Below, one piece after another: positions 25,465 through 40,748 of a stretch of DNA of 64,000 nt (position 1 is its first letter; each line of letters opens with the position of its first letter). Source of the stretch: Hemileia vastatrix. Taxonomy: Eukaryota > Basidiomycota > Pucciniomycetes > Pucciniales > Zaghouaniaceae. The notes below the pieces were generated by a model. It was not told the DNA's origin, ran no database searches, and saw nothing but the letters and a program-made list of their open reading frames with translations. The stretch covers positions 15,762,212 to 15,826,211 of the forward strand of contig JASXTE010000008.1 in assembly GCA_030280995.1 (NCBI GenBank). The letters run 5' to 3'. Made by a program: the position numbers and the translations under genes.

Positions 25465-27162
25465 AGGGTCAGCTACTTTGTACAACTTAGATAAAGATCA
25501 TCTGGATCTATATTTTATGTTTTCATGATTTTTTAGCTTATTTTAATGACAATTTGATAATTGAATATTGATTTTTAATCTAAAATGCATCATTCATAAC
25601 ACATAATACCTAGCTATTGAACATTAATGATAAGTGAATACATATGCTTCATGAAGTTTAATCATTGTTTTGTGCATCATGAATATTCACAATGTTTTAA
25701 ATACCTTTTCAATGCAAAATGCATAAAGTGGCTAAATGCATTATACTCATTTATTTTAAATCCATAATACTAACTCATTTTAAAAGGCATCATATATATT
25801 CATATGAATTTTAAAAAGAATATTGAATTTTATAGTAAAGTTCATAATTCATAATGCATAATACATTTTGAATATGAATGGTAAGTGTATACATATGCCT
25901 AATAGAGTGTGATAGTTTGTGTTATGTGCATAATTCATAGGTGATGAATGATTAATATGATGTGTATATACAAATGTTGGTTGTTATTGGTATCCACCCA
26001 AATAGTCAACCTGGTTAAAACACCATGACAAAGAAAGAAAAAACACAAGGTCAGGCGTTCAAGCCACAGAACAGAAGATATCAAACAGAACAACGCTGGT
26101 TTGTGTTCATTGGAGATGGTACAAGAAGGCCAGTGGTTTACAAAACCACCTTGCACCGTAACACTCCAGAAGTTAAGAAGAGAAAAAAAGATAAATAAAT
26201 ATAAAAAGTTAATATAAGATTTAAAAAAAATAAATATATATAAATATAGAAAATAAAAAACTTAAAGTGGTTCCCACTGCACTCAAAAACAGGGGGGGCT
26301 TGTATGCAAATCTGAAGTGTCTACTGAATCAGAAAAAATTCAGTAGATTCAAGGAGTTGCATACAAGTTCCCTCTGTTTTTTTAATACAGCTTTTGAAAT
26401 TGAATTTCACAAACACAAAAAAGAAAAGAAAAACAAAATTCATCATGAAAACCACATTGAAATAAAAGGCCATTTGTACTAGGATTATGCTTCTATTCTA
26501 TTCACTTGTGTTCCAATGCAAATGATTTATTCAAAAAATATGATGACCTTTTCAATTTCTCAACAATCATCAAAGTATATGGTTTAAATATTTATATGAT
26601 GCAGAAAAACAACTAAGCTGTTATGATGTACTTGAGTCTCAATGAATTTTTTTTGGTTTGAATATATACTTCCATATTTCAATTATTCAATGTTCCCCTT
26701 GATGTAATTTTTCATATCTAATAGTAGAGTTTCCCAAATCCTCATTTTACAGGTTTATCAACTGAAATACTCTTCCTTCATATTAAATGTTTGGTCATTT
26801 CTTTGATTTATTCTGATTATCAACTCATGTTGCTTATTTAATGTGATTTTTTATTGAATATTCTCACCATGTGGTCTTCCAACATCTGGGTTGGCCTTTG
26901 TTGTGATGTTTGGGCCTGTTTGATGATGTCTAATGAGCCATCTGTATATCAATTATTGATTTTTGTAGGATCCTGGACTGAATATCAAACTCTTGGGGAT
27001 GTGGCTATCACCATTACATACTCCTGGCTTTTCTCTACATTTCATGTCTTGATGAAATTTTTGGTATTCTGAGTTTTAAGGACTCTTTTTCTCATTTTTC
27101 ATGCTTCACTATAACTGTTGATTTTTTGGTTTTTTCTATTTTATGAGCTAGGATGAAGGGTT
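25465..27162 (+). repeat. Satellite unit 16
   Basis: T424 with A1061, as in unit 14. Confidence 0.97.
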
Positions 27163-28860
27163 AGGGTCAGCTACTTTGTACAACTTAGATAAAGATCATC
27201 TGGATCTATATTTTATGTTTTCATGATTTTTTAGCTTATTTTAATGACAATTTGATAATTGAATATTGATTTTTAATCTAAAATGCATCATTCATAACAC
27301 ATAATACCTAGCTATTGAACATTAATGATAAGTGAATACATATGCTTCATGAAGTTTAATCATTGTTTTGTGCATCATGAATATTCACAATGTTTTAAAT
27401 ACCTTTTCAATGCAAAATGCATAAAGTGGCTAAATGCATTATACTCATTTATTTTAAATCCATAATACTAACTCATTTTAAAAGGCATCATATATATTCA
27501 TATGAATTTTAAAAAGAATATTGAATTTTATAGTAAAGTTCATAATTCATAATGCATAATACATTTTGAATATGAATGGTAAGTGCATACATATGCCTAA
27601 TAGAGTGTGATAGTTTGTGTTATGTGCATAATTCATAGGTGATGAATGATTAATATGATGTGTATATACAAATGTTGGTTGTTATTGGTATCCACCCAAA
27701 TAGTCAACCTGGTTAAAACACCATGACAAAGAAAGAAAAAACACAAGGTCAGGCGTTCAAGCCACAGAACAGAAGATATCAAACAGAACAACGCTGGTTT
27801 GTGTTCATTGGAGATGGTACAAGAAGGCCAGTGGTTTACAAAACCACCTTGCACCGTAACACTCCAGAAGTTAAGAAGAGAAAAAAAGATAAATAAATAT
27901 AAAAAGTTAATATAAGATTTAAAAAAAATAAATATATATAAATATAGAAAATAAAAAACTTAAAGTGGTTCCCACTGCACTCAAAAACAGGGGGGGCTTG
28001 TATGCAAATCTGAAGTGTCTACTGAATCAGAAAAAATTCAGTAGATTCAAGGAGTTGCATACAAGTTCCCTCTGTTTTTTTAATACAGCTTTTGAAATTG
28101 AATTTCACAAACACAAAAAAGAAAAGAAAAACAAAATTCATCATGAAAACCACATTGAAATAAAAGGCCATTTGTACTAGGATTATGCTTCTATTCTATT
28201 CACTTGTGTTCCAATGCAAATGCTTTATTCAAAAAATATGATGACCTTTTCAATTTCTCAACAATCATCAAAGTATATGGTTTAAATATTTATATGATGC
28301 AGAAAAACAACTAAGCTGTTATGATGTACTTGAGTCTCAATGAATTTTTTTTGGTTTGAATATATACTTCCATATTTCAATTATTCAATGTTCCCCTTGA
28401 TGTAATTTTTCATATCTAATAGTAGAGTTTCCCAAATCCTCATTTTACAGGTTTATCAACTGAAATACTCTTCCTTCATATTAAATGTTTGGTCATTTCT
28501 TTGATTTATTCTGATTATCAACTCATGTTGCTTATTTAATGTGATTTTTTATTGAATATTCTCACCATGTGGTCTTCCAACATCTGGGTTGGCCTTTGTT
28601 GTGATGTTTGGGCCTGTTTGATGATGTCTAATGAGCCATCTGTATATCAATTATTGATTTTTGTAGGATCCTGGACTGAATATCAAACTCTTGGGGATGT
28701 GGCTATCACCATTACATACTCCTGGCTTTTCTCTACATTTCATGTCTTGATGAAATTTTTGGTATTCTGAGTTTTAAGGACTCTTTTTCTCATTTTTCAT
28801 GCTTCACTATAACTGTTGATTTTTTGGTTTTTTCTATTTTATGAGCTAGGATGAAGGGTT
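27163..28860 (+). repeat. Satellite unit 17
   Basis: Majority state at every diagnostic site, as in unit 15. Confidence 0.97.
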
Positions 28861-30558
28861 AGGGTCAGCTACTTTGTACAACTTAGATAAAGATCATCTG
28901 GATCTATATTTTATGTTTTCATGATTTTTTAGCTTATTTTAATGACAATTTGATAATTGAATATTGATTTTTAATCTAAAATGCATCATTCATAACACAT
29001 AATACCTAGCTATTGAACATTAATGATAAGTGAATACATATGCTTCATGAAGTTTAATCATTGTTTTGTGCATCATGAATATTCACAATGTTTTAAATAC
29101 CTTTTCAATGCAAAATGCATAAAGTGGCTAAATGCATTATACTCATTTATTTTAAATCCATAATACTAACTCATTTTAAAAGGCATCATATATATTCATA
29201 TGAATTTTAAAAAGAATATTGAATTTTATAGTAAAGTTCATAATTCATAATGCATAATACATTTTGAATATGAATGGTAAGTGCATACATATGCCTAATA
29301 GAGTGTGATAGTTTGTGTTATGTGCATAATTCATAGGTGATGAATGATTAATATGATGTGTATATACAAATGTTGGTTGTTATTGGTATCCACCCAAATA
29401 GTCAACCTGGTTAAAACACCATGACAAAGAAAGAAAAAACACAAGGTCAGGCGTTCAAGCCACAGAACAGAAGATATCAAACAGAACAACGCTGGTTTGT
29501 GTTCATTGGAGATGGTACAAGAAGGCCAGTGGTTTACAAAACCACCTTGCACCGTAACACTCCAGAAGTTAAGAAGAGAAAAAAAGATAAATAAATATAA
29601 AAAGTTAATATAAGATTTAAAAAAAATAAATATATATAAATATAGAAAATAAAAAACTTAAAGTGGTTCCCACTGCACTCAAAAACAGGGGGGGCTTGTA
29701 TGCAAATCTGAAGTGTCTACTGAATCAGAAAAAATTCAGTAGATTCAAGGAGTTGCATACAAGTTCCCTCTGTTTTTTTAATACAGCTTTTGAAATTGAA
29801 TTTCACAAACACAAAAAAGAAAAGAAAAACAAAATTCATCATGAAAACCACATTGAAATAAAAGGCCATTTGTACTAGGATTATGCTTCTATTCTATTCA
29901 CTTGTGTTCCAATGCAAATGATTTATTCAAAAAATATGATGACCTTTTCAATTTCTCAACAATCATCAAAGTATATGGTTTAAATATTTATATGATGCAG
30001 AAAAACAACTAAGCTGTTATGATGTACTTGAGTCTCAATGAATTTTTTTTGGTTTGAATATATACTTCCATATTTCAATTATTCAATGTTCCCCTTGATG
30101 TAATTTTTCATATCTAATAGTAGAGTTTCCCAAATCCTCATTTTACAGGTTTATCAACTGAAATACTCTTCCTTCATATTAAATGTTTGGTCATTTCTTT
30201 GATTTATTCTGATTATCAACTCATGTTGCTTATTTAATGTGATTTTTTATTGAATATTCTCACCATGTGGTCTTCCAACATCTGGGTTGGCCTTTGTTGT
30301 GATGTTTGGGCCTGTTTGATGATGTCTAATGAGCCATCTGTATATCAATTATTGATTTTTTTAGGATCCTGGACTGAATATCAAACTCTTGGGGATGTGG
30401 CTATCACCATTACATACTCCTGGCTTTTCTCTACATTTCATGTCTTGATGAAATTTTTGGTATTCTGAGTTTTAAGGACTCTTTTTCTCATTTTTCATGC
30501 TTCACTATAACTGTTGATTTTTTGGTTTTTTCTATTTTATGAGCTAGGATGAAGGGTT
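28861..30558 (+). repeat. Satellite unit 18
   Basis: A1061 and T1501, with A321. Confidence 0.97.
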
Positions 30559-32256
30559 AGGGTCAGCTACTTTGTACAACTTAGATAAAGATCATCTGGA
30601 TCTATATTTTATGTTTTCATGATTTTTTAGCTTATTTTAATGACAATTTGATAATTGAATATTGATTTTTAATCTAAAATGCATCATTCATAACACATAA
30701 TACCTAGCTATTGAACATTAATGATAAGTGAATACATATGCTTCATGAAGTTTAATCATTGTTTTGTGCATCATGAATATTCACAATGTTTTAAATACCT
30801 TTTCAATGCAAAATGCATAAAGTGGCTAAATGCATTATACTCATTTATTTTAAATCCATAATACTAACTCATTTTAAATGGCATCATATATATTCATATG
30901 AATTTTAAAAAGAATATTGAATTTTATAGTAAAGTTCATAATTCATAATGCATAATACATTTTGAATATGAATGGTAAGTGCATACATATGCCTAATAGA
31001 GTGTGATAGTTTGTGTTATGTGCATAATTCATAGGTGATGAATGATTAATATGATGTGTATATACAAATGTTGGTTGTTATTGGTATCCACCCAAATAGT
31101 CAACCTGGTTAAAACACCATGACAAAGAAAGAAAAAACACAAGGTCAGGCGTTCAAGCCACAGAACAGAAGATATCAAACAGAACAACGCTGGTTTGTGT
31201 TCATTGGAGATGGTACAAGAAGGCCAGTGGTTTACAAAACCACCTTGCACCGTAACACTCCAGAAGTTAAGAAGAGAAAAAAAGATAAATAAATATAAAA
31301 AGTTAATATAAGATTTAAAAAAAATAAATATATATAAATATAGAAAATAAAAAACTTAAAGTGGTTCCCACTGCACTCAAAAACAGGGGGGGCTTGTATG
31401 CAAATCTGAAGTGTCTACTGAATCAGAAAAAATTCAGTAGATTCAAGGAGTTGCATACAAGTTCCCTCTGTTTTTTTAATACAGCTTTTGAAATTGAATT
31501 TCACAAACACAAAAAAGAAAAGAAAAACAAAATTCATCATGAAAACCACATTGAAATAAAAGGCCATTTGTACTAGGATTATGCTTCTATTCTATTCACT
31601 TGTGTTCCAATGCAAATGATTTATTCAAAAAATATGATGACCTTTTCAATTTCTCAACAATCATCAAAGTATATGGTTTAAATATTTATATGATGCAGAA
31701 AAACAACTAAGCTGTTATGATGTACTTGAGTCTCAATGAATTTTTTTTGGTTTGAATATATACTTCCATATTTCAATTATTCAATGTTCCCCTTGATGTA
31801 ATTTTTCATATCTAATAGTAGAGTTTCCCAAATCCTCATTTTACAGGTTTATCAACTGAAATACTCTTCCTTCATATTAAATGTTTGGTCATTTCTTTGA
31901 TTTATTCTGATTATCAACTCATGTTGCTTATTTAATGTGATTTTTTATTGAATATTCTCACCATGTGGTCTTCCAACATCTGGGTTGGCCTTTGTTGTGA
32001 TGTTTGGGCCTGTTTGATGATGTCTAATGAGCCATCTGTATATCAATTATTGATTTTTTTAGGATCCTGGACTGAATATCAAACTCTTGGGGATGTGGCT
32101 ATCACCATTACATACTCCTGGCTTTTCTCTACATTTCATGTCTTGATGAAATTTTTGGTATTCTGAGTTTTAAGGACTCTTTTTCTCATTTTTCATGCTT
32201 CACTATAACTGTTGATTTTTTGGTTTTTTCTATTTTATGAGCTAGGATGAAGGGTT
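30559..32256 (+). repeat. Satellite unit 19
   Basis: T321, A1061 and T1501. Confidence 0.97.
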
Positions 32257-33954
32257 AGGGTCAGCTACTTTGTACAACTTAGATAAAGATCATCTGGATC
32301 TATATTTTATGTTTTCATGATTTTTTAGCTTATTTTAATGACAATTTGATAATTGAATATTGATTTTTAATCTAAAATGCATCATTCATAACACATAATA
32401 CCTAGCTATTGAACATTAATGATAAGTGAATACATATGCTTCATGAAGTTTAATCATTGTTTTGTGCATCATGAATATTCACAATGTTTTAAATACCTTT
32501 TCAATGCAAAATGCATAAAGTGGCTAAATGCATTATACTCATTTATTTTAAATCCATAATACTAACTCATTTTAAATGGCATCATATATATTCATATGAA
32601 TTTTAAAAAGAATATTGAATTTTATAGTAAAGTTCATAATTCATAATGCATAATACATTTTGAATATGAATGGTAAGTGCATACATATGCCTAATAGAGT
32701 GTGATAGTTTGTGTTATGTGCATAATTCATAGGTGATGAATGATTAATATGATGTGTATATACAAATGTTGGTTGTTATTGGTATCCACCCAAATAGTCA
32801 ACCTGGTTAAAACACCATGACAAAGAAAGAAAAAACACAAGGTCAGGCGTTCAAGCCACAGAACAGAAGATATCAAACAGAACAACGCTGGTTTGTGTTC
32901 ATTGGAGATGGTACAAGAAGGCCAGTGGTTTACAAAACCACCTTGCACCGTAACACTCCAGAAGTTAAGAAGAGAAAAAAAGATAAATAAATATAAAAAG
33001 TTAATATAAGATTTAAAAAAAATAAATATATATAAATATAGAAAATAAAAAACTTAAAGTGGTTCCCACTGCACTCAAAAACAGGGGGGGCTTGTATGCA
33101 AATCTGAAGTGTCTACTGAATCAGAAAAAATTCAGTAGATTCAAGGAGTTGCATACAAGTTCCCTCTGTTTTTTTAATACAGCTTTTGAAATTGAATTTC
33201 ACAAACACAAAAAAGAAAAGAAAAACAAAATTCATCATGAAAACCACATTGAAATAAAAGGCCATTTGTACTAGGATTATGCTTCTATTCTATTCACTTG
33301 TGTTCCAATGCAAATGATTTATTCAAAAAATATGATGACCTTTTCAATTTCTCAACAATCATCAAAGTATATGGTTTAAATATTTATATGATGCAGAAAA
33401 ACAACTAAGCTGTTATGATGTACTTGAGTCTCAATGAATTTTTTTTGGTTTGAATATATACTTCCATATTTCAATTATTCAATGTTCCCCTTGATGTAAT
33501 TTTTCATATCTAATAGTAGAGTTTCCCAAATCCTCATTTTACAGGTTTATCAACTGAAATACTCTTCCTTCATATTAAATGTTTGGTCATTTCTTTGATT
33601 TATTCTGATTATCAACTCATGTTGCTTATTTAATGTGATTTTTTATTGAATATTCTCACCATGTGGTCTTCCAACATCTGGGTTGGCCTTTGTTGTGATG
33701 TTTGGGCCTGTTTGATGATGTCTAATGAGCCATCTGTATATCAATTATTGATTTTTTTAGGATCCTGGACTGAATATCAAACTCTTGGGGATGTGGCTAT
33801 CACCATTACATACTCCTGGCTTTTCTCTACATTTCATGTCTTGATGAAATTTTTGGTATTCTGAGTTTTAAGGACTCTTTTTCTCATTTTTCATGCTTCA
33901 CTATAACTGTTGATTTTTTGGTTTTTTCTATTTTATGAGCTAGGATGAAGGGTT
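32257..33954 (+). repeat. Satellite unit 20
   Basis: T321, A1061 and T1501; same haplotype as unit 19. Confidence 0.97.
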
Positions 33955-35652
33955 AGGGTCAGCTACTTTGTACAACTTAGATAAAGATCATCTGGATCTA
34001 TATTTTATGTTTTCATGATTTTTTAGCTTATTTTAATGACAATTTGATAATTGAATATTGATTTTTAATCTAAAATGCATCATTCATAACACATAATACC
34101 TAGCTATTGAACATTAATGATAAGTGAATACATATGCTTCATGAAGTTTAATCATTGTTTTGTGCATCATGAATATTCACAATGTTTTAAATACCTTTTC
34201 AATGCAAAATGCATAAAGTGGCTAAATGCATTATACTCATTTATTTTAAATCCATAATACTAACTCATTTTAAATGGCATCATATATATTCATATGAATT
34301 TTAAAAAGAATATTGAATTTTATAGTAAAGTTCATAATTCATAATGCATAATACATTTTGAATATGAATGGTAAGTGCATACATATGCCTAATAGAGTGT
34401 GATAGTTTGTGTTATGTGCATAATTCATAGGTGATGAATGATTAATATGATGTGTATATACAAATGTTGGTTGTTATTGGTATCCACCCAAATAGTCAAC
34501 CTGGTTAAAACACCATGACAAAGAAAGAAAAAACACAAGGTCAGGCGTTCAAGCCACAGAACAGAAGATATCAAACAGAACAACGCTGGTTTGTGTTCAT
34601 TGGAGATGGTACAAGAAGGCCAGTGGTTTACAAAACCACCTTGCACCGTAACACTCCAGAAGTTAAGAAGAGAAAAAAAGATAAATAAATATAAAAAGTT
34701 AATATAAGATTTAAAAAAAATAAATATATATAAATATAGAAAATAAAAAACTTAAAGTGGTTCCCACTGCACTCAAAAACAGGGGGGGCTTGTATGCAAA
34801 TCTGAAGTGTCTACTGAATCAGAAAAAATTCAGTAGATTCAAGGAGTTGCATACAAGTTCCCTCTGTTTTTTTAATACAGCTTTTGAAATTGAATTTCAC
34901 AAACACAAAAAAGAAAAGAAAAACAAAATTCATCATGAAAACCACATTGAAATAAAAGGCCATTTGTACTAGGATTATGCTTCTATTCTATTCACTTGTG
35001 TTCCAATGCAAATGATTTATTCAAAAAATATGATGACCTTTTCAATTTCTCAACAATCATCAAAGTATATGGTTTAAATATTTATATGATGCAGAAAAAC
35101 AACTAAGCTGTTATGATGTACTTGAGTCTCAATGAATTTTTTTTGGTTTGAATATATACTTCCATATTTCAATTATTCAATGTTCCCCTTGATGTAATTT
35201 TTCATATCTAATAGTAGAGTTTCCCAAATCCTCATTTTACAGGTTTATCAACTGAAATACTCTTCCTTCATATTAAATGTTTGGTCATTTCTTTGATTTA
35301 TTCTGATTATCAACTCATGTTGCTTATTTAATGTGATTTTTTATTGAATATTCTCACCATGTGGTCTTCCAACATCTGGGTTGGCCTTTGTTGTGATGTT
35401 TGGGCCTGTTTGATGATGTCTAATGAGCCATCTGTATATCAATTATTGATTTTTGTAGGATCCTGGACTGAATATCAAACTCTTGGGGATGTGGCTATCA
35501 CCATTACATACTCCTGGCTTTTCTCTACATTTCATGTCTTGATGAAATTTTTGGTATTCTGAGTTTTAAGGACTCTTTTTCTCATTTTTCATGCTTCACT
35601 ATAACTGTTGATTTTTTGGTTTTTTCTATTTTATGAGCTAGGATGAAGGGTT
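33955..35652 (+). repeat. Satellite unit 21
   Basis: T321 and A1061 with G1501. Confidence 0.97.
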
Positions 35653-37351
35653 AGGGTCAGCTACTTTGTACAACTTAGATAAAGATCATCTGGATCTATA
35701 TTTTATGTTTTCATGATTTTTTAGCTTATTTTAATGACAATTTGATAATTGAATATTGATTTTTAATCTAAAATGCATCATTCATAACACATAATACCTA
35801 GCTATTGAACATTAATGATAAGTGAATACATATGCTTCATGAAGTTTAATCATTGTTTTGTGCATCATGAATATTCACAATGTTTTAAATACCTTTTCAA
35901 TGCAAAATGCATAAAGTGGCTAAATGCATTATACTCATTTATTTTAAATCCATAATACTAACTCATTTTAAAAGGCATCATATATATTCATATGAATTTT
36001 AAAAAGAATATTGAATTTTATAGTAAAGTTCATAATTCATAATGCATAATACATTTTGAATATGAATGGTAAGTGCATACATATGCCTAATAGAGTGTGA
36101 TAGTTTGTGTTATGTGCATAATTCATAGGTGATGAATGATTAATATGATGTGTATATACAAATGTTGGTTGTTATTGGTATCCACCCAAATAGTCAACCT
36201 GGTTAAAACACCATGACAAAGAAAGAAAAAACACAAGGTCAGGCGTTCAAGCCACAGAACAGAAGATATCAAACAGAACAACGCTGGTTTGTGTTCATTG
36301 GAGATGGTACAAGAAGGCCAGTGGTTTACAAAACCACCTTGCACCGTAACACTCCAGAAGTTAAGAAGAGAAAAAAAGATAAATAAATATAAAAAGTTAA
36401 TATAAGATTTAAAAAAAATAAATATATATAAATATAGAAAATAAAAAACTTAAAGTGGTTCCCACTGCACTCAAAAACAGGGGGGGGCTTGTATGCAAAT
36501 CTGAAGTGTCTACTGAATCAGAAAAAATTCAGTAGATTCAAGGAGTTGCATACAAGTTCCCTCTGTTTTTTTAATACAGCTTTTGAAATTGAATTTCACA
36601 AACACAAAAAAGAAAAGAAAAACAAAATTCATCATGAAAACCACATTGAAATAAAAGGCCATTTGTACTAGGATTATGCTTCTATTCTATTCACTTGTGT
36701 TCCAATGCAAATGCTTTATTCAAAAAATATGATGACCTTTTCAATTTCTCAACAATCATCAAAGTATATGGTTTAAATATTTATATGATGCAGAAAAACA
36801 ACTAAGCTGTTATGATGTACTTGAGTCTCAATGAATTTTTTTTGGTTTGAATATATACTTCCATATTTCAATTATTCAATGTTCCCCTTGATGTAATTTT
36901 TCATATCTAATAGTAGAGTTTCCCAAATCCTCATTTTACAGGTTTATCAACTGAAATACTCTTCCTTCATATTAAATGTTTGGTCATTTCTTTGATTTAT
37001 TCTGATTATCAACTCATGTTGCTTATTTAATGTGATTTTTTATTGAATATTCTCACCATGTGGTCTTCCAACATCTGGGTTGGCCTTTGTTGTGATGTTT
37101 GGGCCTGTTTGATGATGTCTAATGAGCCATCTGTATATCAATTATTGATTTTTGTAGGATCCTGGACTGAATATCAAACTCTTGGGGATGTGGCTATCAC
37201 CATTACATACTCCTGGCTTTTCTCTACATTTCATGTCTTGATGAAATTTTTGGTATTCTGAGTTTTAAGGACTCTTTTTCTCATTTTTCATGCTTCACTA
37301 TAACTGTTGATTTTTTGGTTTTTTCTATTTTATGAGCTAGGATGAAGGGTT
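35653..37351 (+). repeat. Satellite unit 22
   Basis: 1,699 bp owing to an eighth G in the foldback's left arm (36480-36487). Otherwise majority state. Confidence 0.97.
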
Positions 37352-39048
37352 AGGGTCAGCTACTTTGTACAACTTAGATAAAGATCATCTGGATCTATAT
37401 TTTATGTTTTCATGATTTTTTAGCTTATTTTAATGACAATTTGATAATTGAATATTGATTTTTAATCTAAAATGCATCATTCATAACACATAATACCTAG
37501 CTATTGAACATTAATGATAAGTGAATACATATGCTTCATGAAGTTTAATCATTGTTTTGTGCATCATGAATATTCACAATGTTTTAAATACCTTTTCAAT
37601 GCAAAATGCATAAAGTGGCTAAATGCATTATACTCATTTATTTTAAATCCATAATACTAACTCATTTTAAAAGGCATCATATATATTCATATGAATTTTA
37701 AAAAGAATATTGAATTTTATAGTAAAGTTCATAATTCATAATGCATAATACATTTTGAATATGAATGGTAAGTGCATACATATGCCTAATAGAGTGTGAT
37801 AGTTTGTGTTATGTGCATAATTCATAGGTGATGAATGATTAATATGATGTGTATATACAAATGTTGGTTGTTATTGGTATCCACCCAAATAGTCAACCTG
37901 GTTAAAACACCATGACAAAGAAAGAAAAAACACAAGGTCAGGCGTTCAAGCCACAGAACAGAAGATATCAAACAGAACAACGCTGGTTTGTGTTCATTGG
38001 AGATGGTACAAGAAGGCCAGTGGTTTACAAAACCACCTTGCACCGTAACACTCCAGAAGTTAAGAAGAGAAAAAAAGATAAATAAATATAAAAAGTTAAT
38101 ATAAGATTTAAAAAAAATAAATATATATAAATATAGAAAATAAAAAACTTAAAGTGGTTCCCACTGCACTCAAAAACAGGGGGGGCTTGTATGCAAATCT
38201 GAAGTGTCTACTGAATCAGAAAAAATTCAGTAGATTCAAGGAGTTGCATACAAGTTCCCTCTGTTTTTTTAATACAGCTTTTGAAATTGAATTTCACAAA
38301 CACAAAAAAGAAAAGAAAAACAAAATTCATCATGAAAACACATTGAAATAAAAGGCCATTTGTACTAGGATTATGCTTCTATTCTATTCACTTGTGTTCC
38401 AATGCAAATGCTTTATTCAAAAAATATGATGACCTTTTCAATTTCTCAACAATCATCAAAGTATATGGTTTAAATATTTATATGATGCAGAAAAACAACT
38501 AAGCTGTTATGATGTACTTGAGTCTCAATGAATTTTTTTTGGTTTGAATATATACTTCCATATTTCAATTATTCAATGTTCCCCTTGATGTAATTTTTCA
38601 TATCTAATAGTAGAGTTTCCCAAATCCTCATTTTACAGGTTTTATCAACTGAAATACTCTTCCTTCATATTAAATGTTTGGTCATTTCTTTGATTTATTC
38701 TGATTATCAACTCATGTTGCTTATTTAATGTGATTTTTTATTGAATATTCTCACCATGTGGTCTTCCAACATCTGGGTTGGCCTTTGTTGTGATGTTTGG
38801 GCCTGTTTGATGATGTCTAATGAGCCATCTGTATATCAATTATTGATTTTTGTAGGATCCTGGACTGAATATCAAACTCTTGGGGATGTGGCTATCACCA
38901 TTACATACTCCTGGCTTTTCTCTACATTTCATGTCTTGATGAAATTTTTGGTATTCTGAGTTTTAAGGACTCTTTTTCTCATTTTTCATGCTTCACTATA
39001 ACTGTTGATTTTTGGTTTTTTCTATTTTATGAGCTAGGATGAAGGGTT
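37352..39048 (+). repeat. Satellite unit 23
   Basis: 1,697 bp net of three single-base indels: a C lost near 38339, a T gained in 38640-38643 and a T lost in 39009-39013. Confidence 0.97.
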
Positions 39049-40748
39049 AGGGTCAGCTACTTTGTACAACTTAGATAAAGATCATCTGGATCTATATTTT
39101 ATGTTTTCATGATTTTTTAGCTTATTTTAATGACAATTTGATAATTGAATATTGATTTTTAATCTAAAATGCATCATTCATAACACATAATACCTAGCTA
39201 TTGAACATTAATGATAAGTGAATACATATGCTTCATGAAGTTTAATCATTGTTTTGTGCATCATGAATATTCACAATGTTTTAAATACCTTTTCAATGCA
39301 AAATGCATAAAGTGGCTAAATGCATTATACTCATTTATTTTAAATCCATAATACTAACTCATTTTAAAAGGCATCATATATATTCATATGAATTTTAAAA
39401 AGAATATTGAATTTTATAGTAAAGTTCATAATTCATAATGCATAATACATTTTGAATATGAATGGTAAGTGCATACATATGCCTAATAGAGTGTGATAGT
39501 TTGTGTTATGTGCATAATTCATAGGTGATGAATGATTAATATGATGTGTATATACAAATGTTGGTTGTTATTGGTATCCACCCAAATAGTCAACCTGGTT
39601 AAAACACCATGACAAAGAAAGAAAAAACACAAGGTCAGGCGTTCAAGCCACAGAACAGAAGATATCAAACAGAACAACGCTGGTTTGTGTTCATTGGAGA
39701 TGGTACAAGAAGGCCAGTGGTTTACAAAACCACCTTGCACCGTAACACTCCAGAAGTTAAGAAGAGAAAAAAAGATAAATAAATATAAAAAGTTAATATA
39801 AGATTTAAAAAAAATAAATATATATAAATATAGAAAATAAAAAACTTAAAGTGGTTCCCACTGCACTCAAAAACAGGGGGGGCTTGTATGCAAATCTGAA
39901 GTGTCTACTGAATCAGAAAAAATTCAGTAGATTCAAGGAGTTGCATACAAGTTCCCTCTGTTTTTTTAATACAGCTTTTGAAATTGAATTTCACAAACAC
40001 AAAAAAGAAAAGAAAAAACAAAATTCATCATGAAAACCACATTGAAATAAAAGGCCATTTGTACTAGGATTATGCTTCTATTCTATTCACTTGTGTTCCA
40101 ATGCAAATGATTTATTCAAAAAAATATGATGACCTTTTCAATTTCTCAACAATCATCAAAGTATATGGTTTAAATATTTATATGATGCAGAAAAACAACT
40201 AAGCTGTTATGATGTACTTGAGTCTCAATGAATTTTTTTTGGTTTGAATATATACTTCCATATTTCAATTATTCAATGTTCCCCTTGATGTAATTTTTCA
40301 TATCTAATAGTAGAGTTTCCCAAATCCTCATTTTACAGGTTTATCAACTGAAATACTCTTCCTTCATATTAAATGTTTGGTCATTTCTTTGATTTATTCT
40401 GATTATCAACTCATGTTGCTTATTTAATGTGATTTTTTATTGAATATTCTCACCATGTGGTCTTCCAACATCTGGGTTGGCCTTTGTTGTGATGTTTGGG
40501 CCTGTTTGATGATGTCTAATGAGCCATCTGTATATCAATTATTGATTTTTTTAGGATCCTGGACTGAATATCAAACTCTTGGGGATGTGGCTATCACCAT
40601 TACATACTCCTGGCTTTTCTCTACATTTCATGTCTTGATGAAATTTTTGGTATTCTGAGTTTTAAGGACTCTTTTTCTCATTTTTCATGCTTCACTATAA
40701 CTGTTGATTTTTTGGTTTTTTCTATTTTATGAGCTAGGATGAAGGGTT
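39049..40748 (+). repeat. Satellite unit 24
   Basis: 1,700 bp: one A gained in the run at 40013-40018 and one in the run at 40118-40124. Also A1061 and T1501, like unit 18. Confidence 0.97.
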
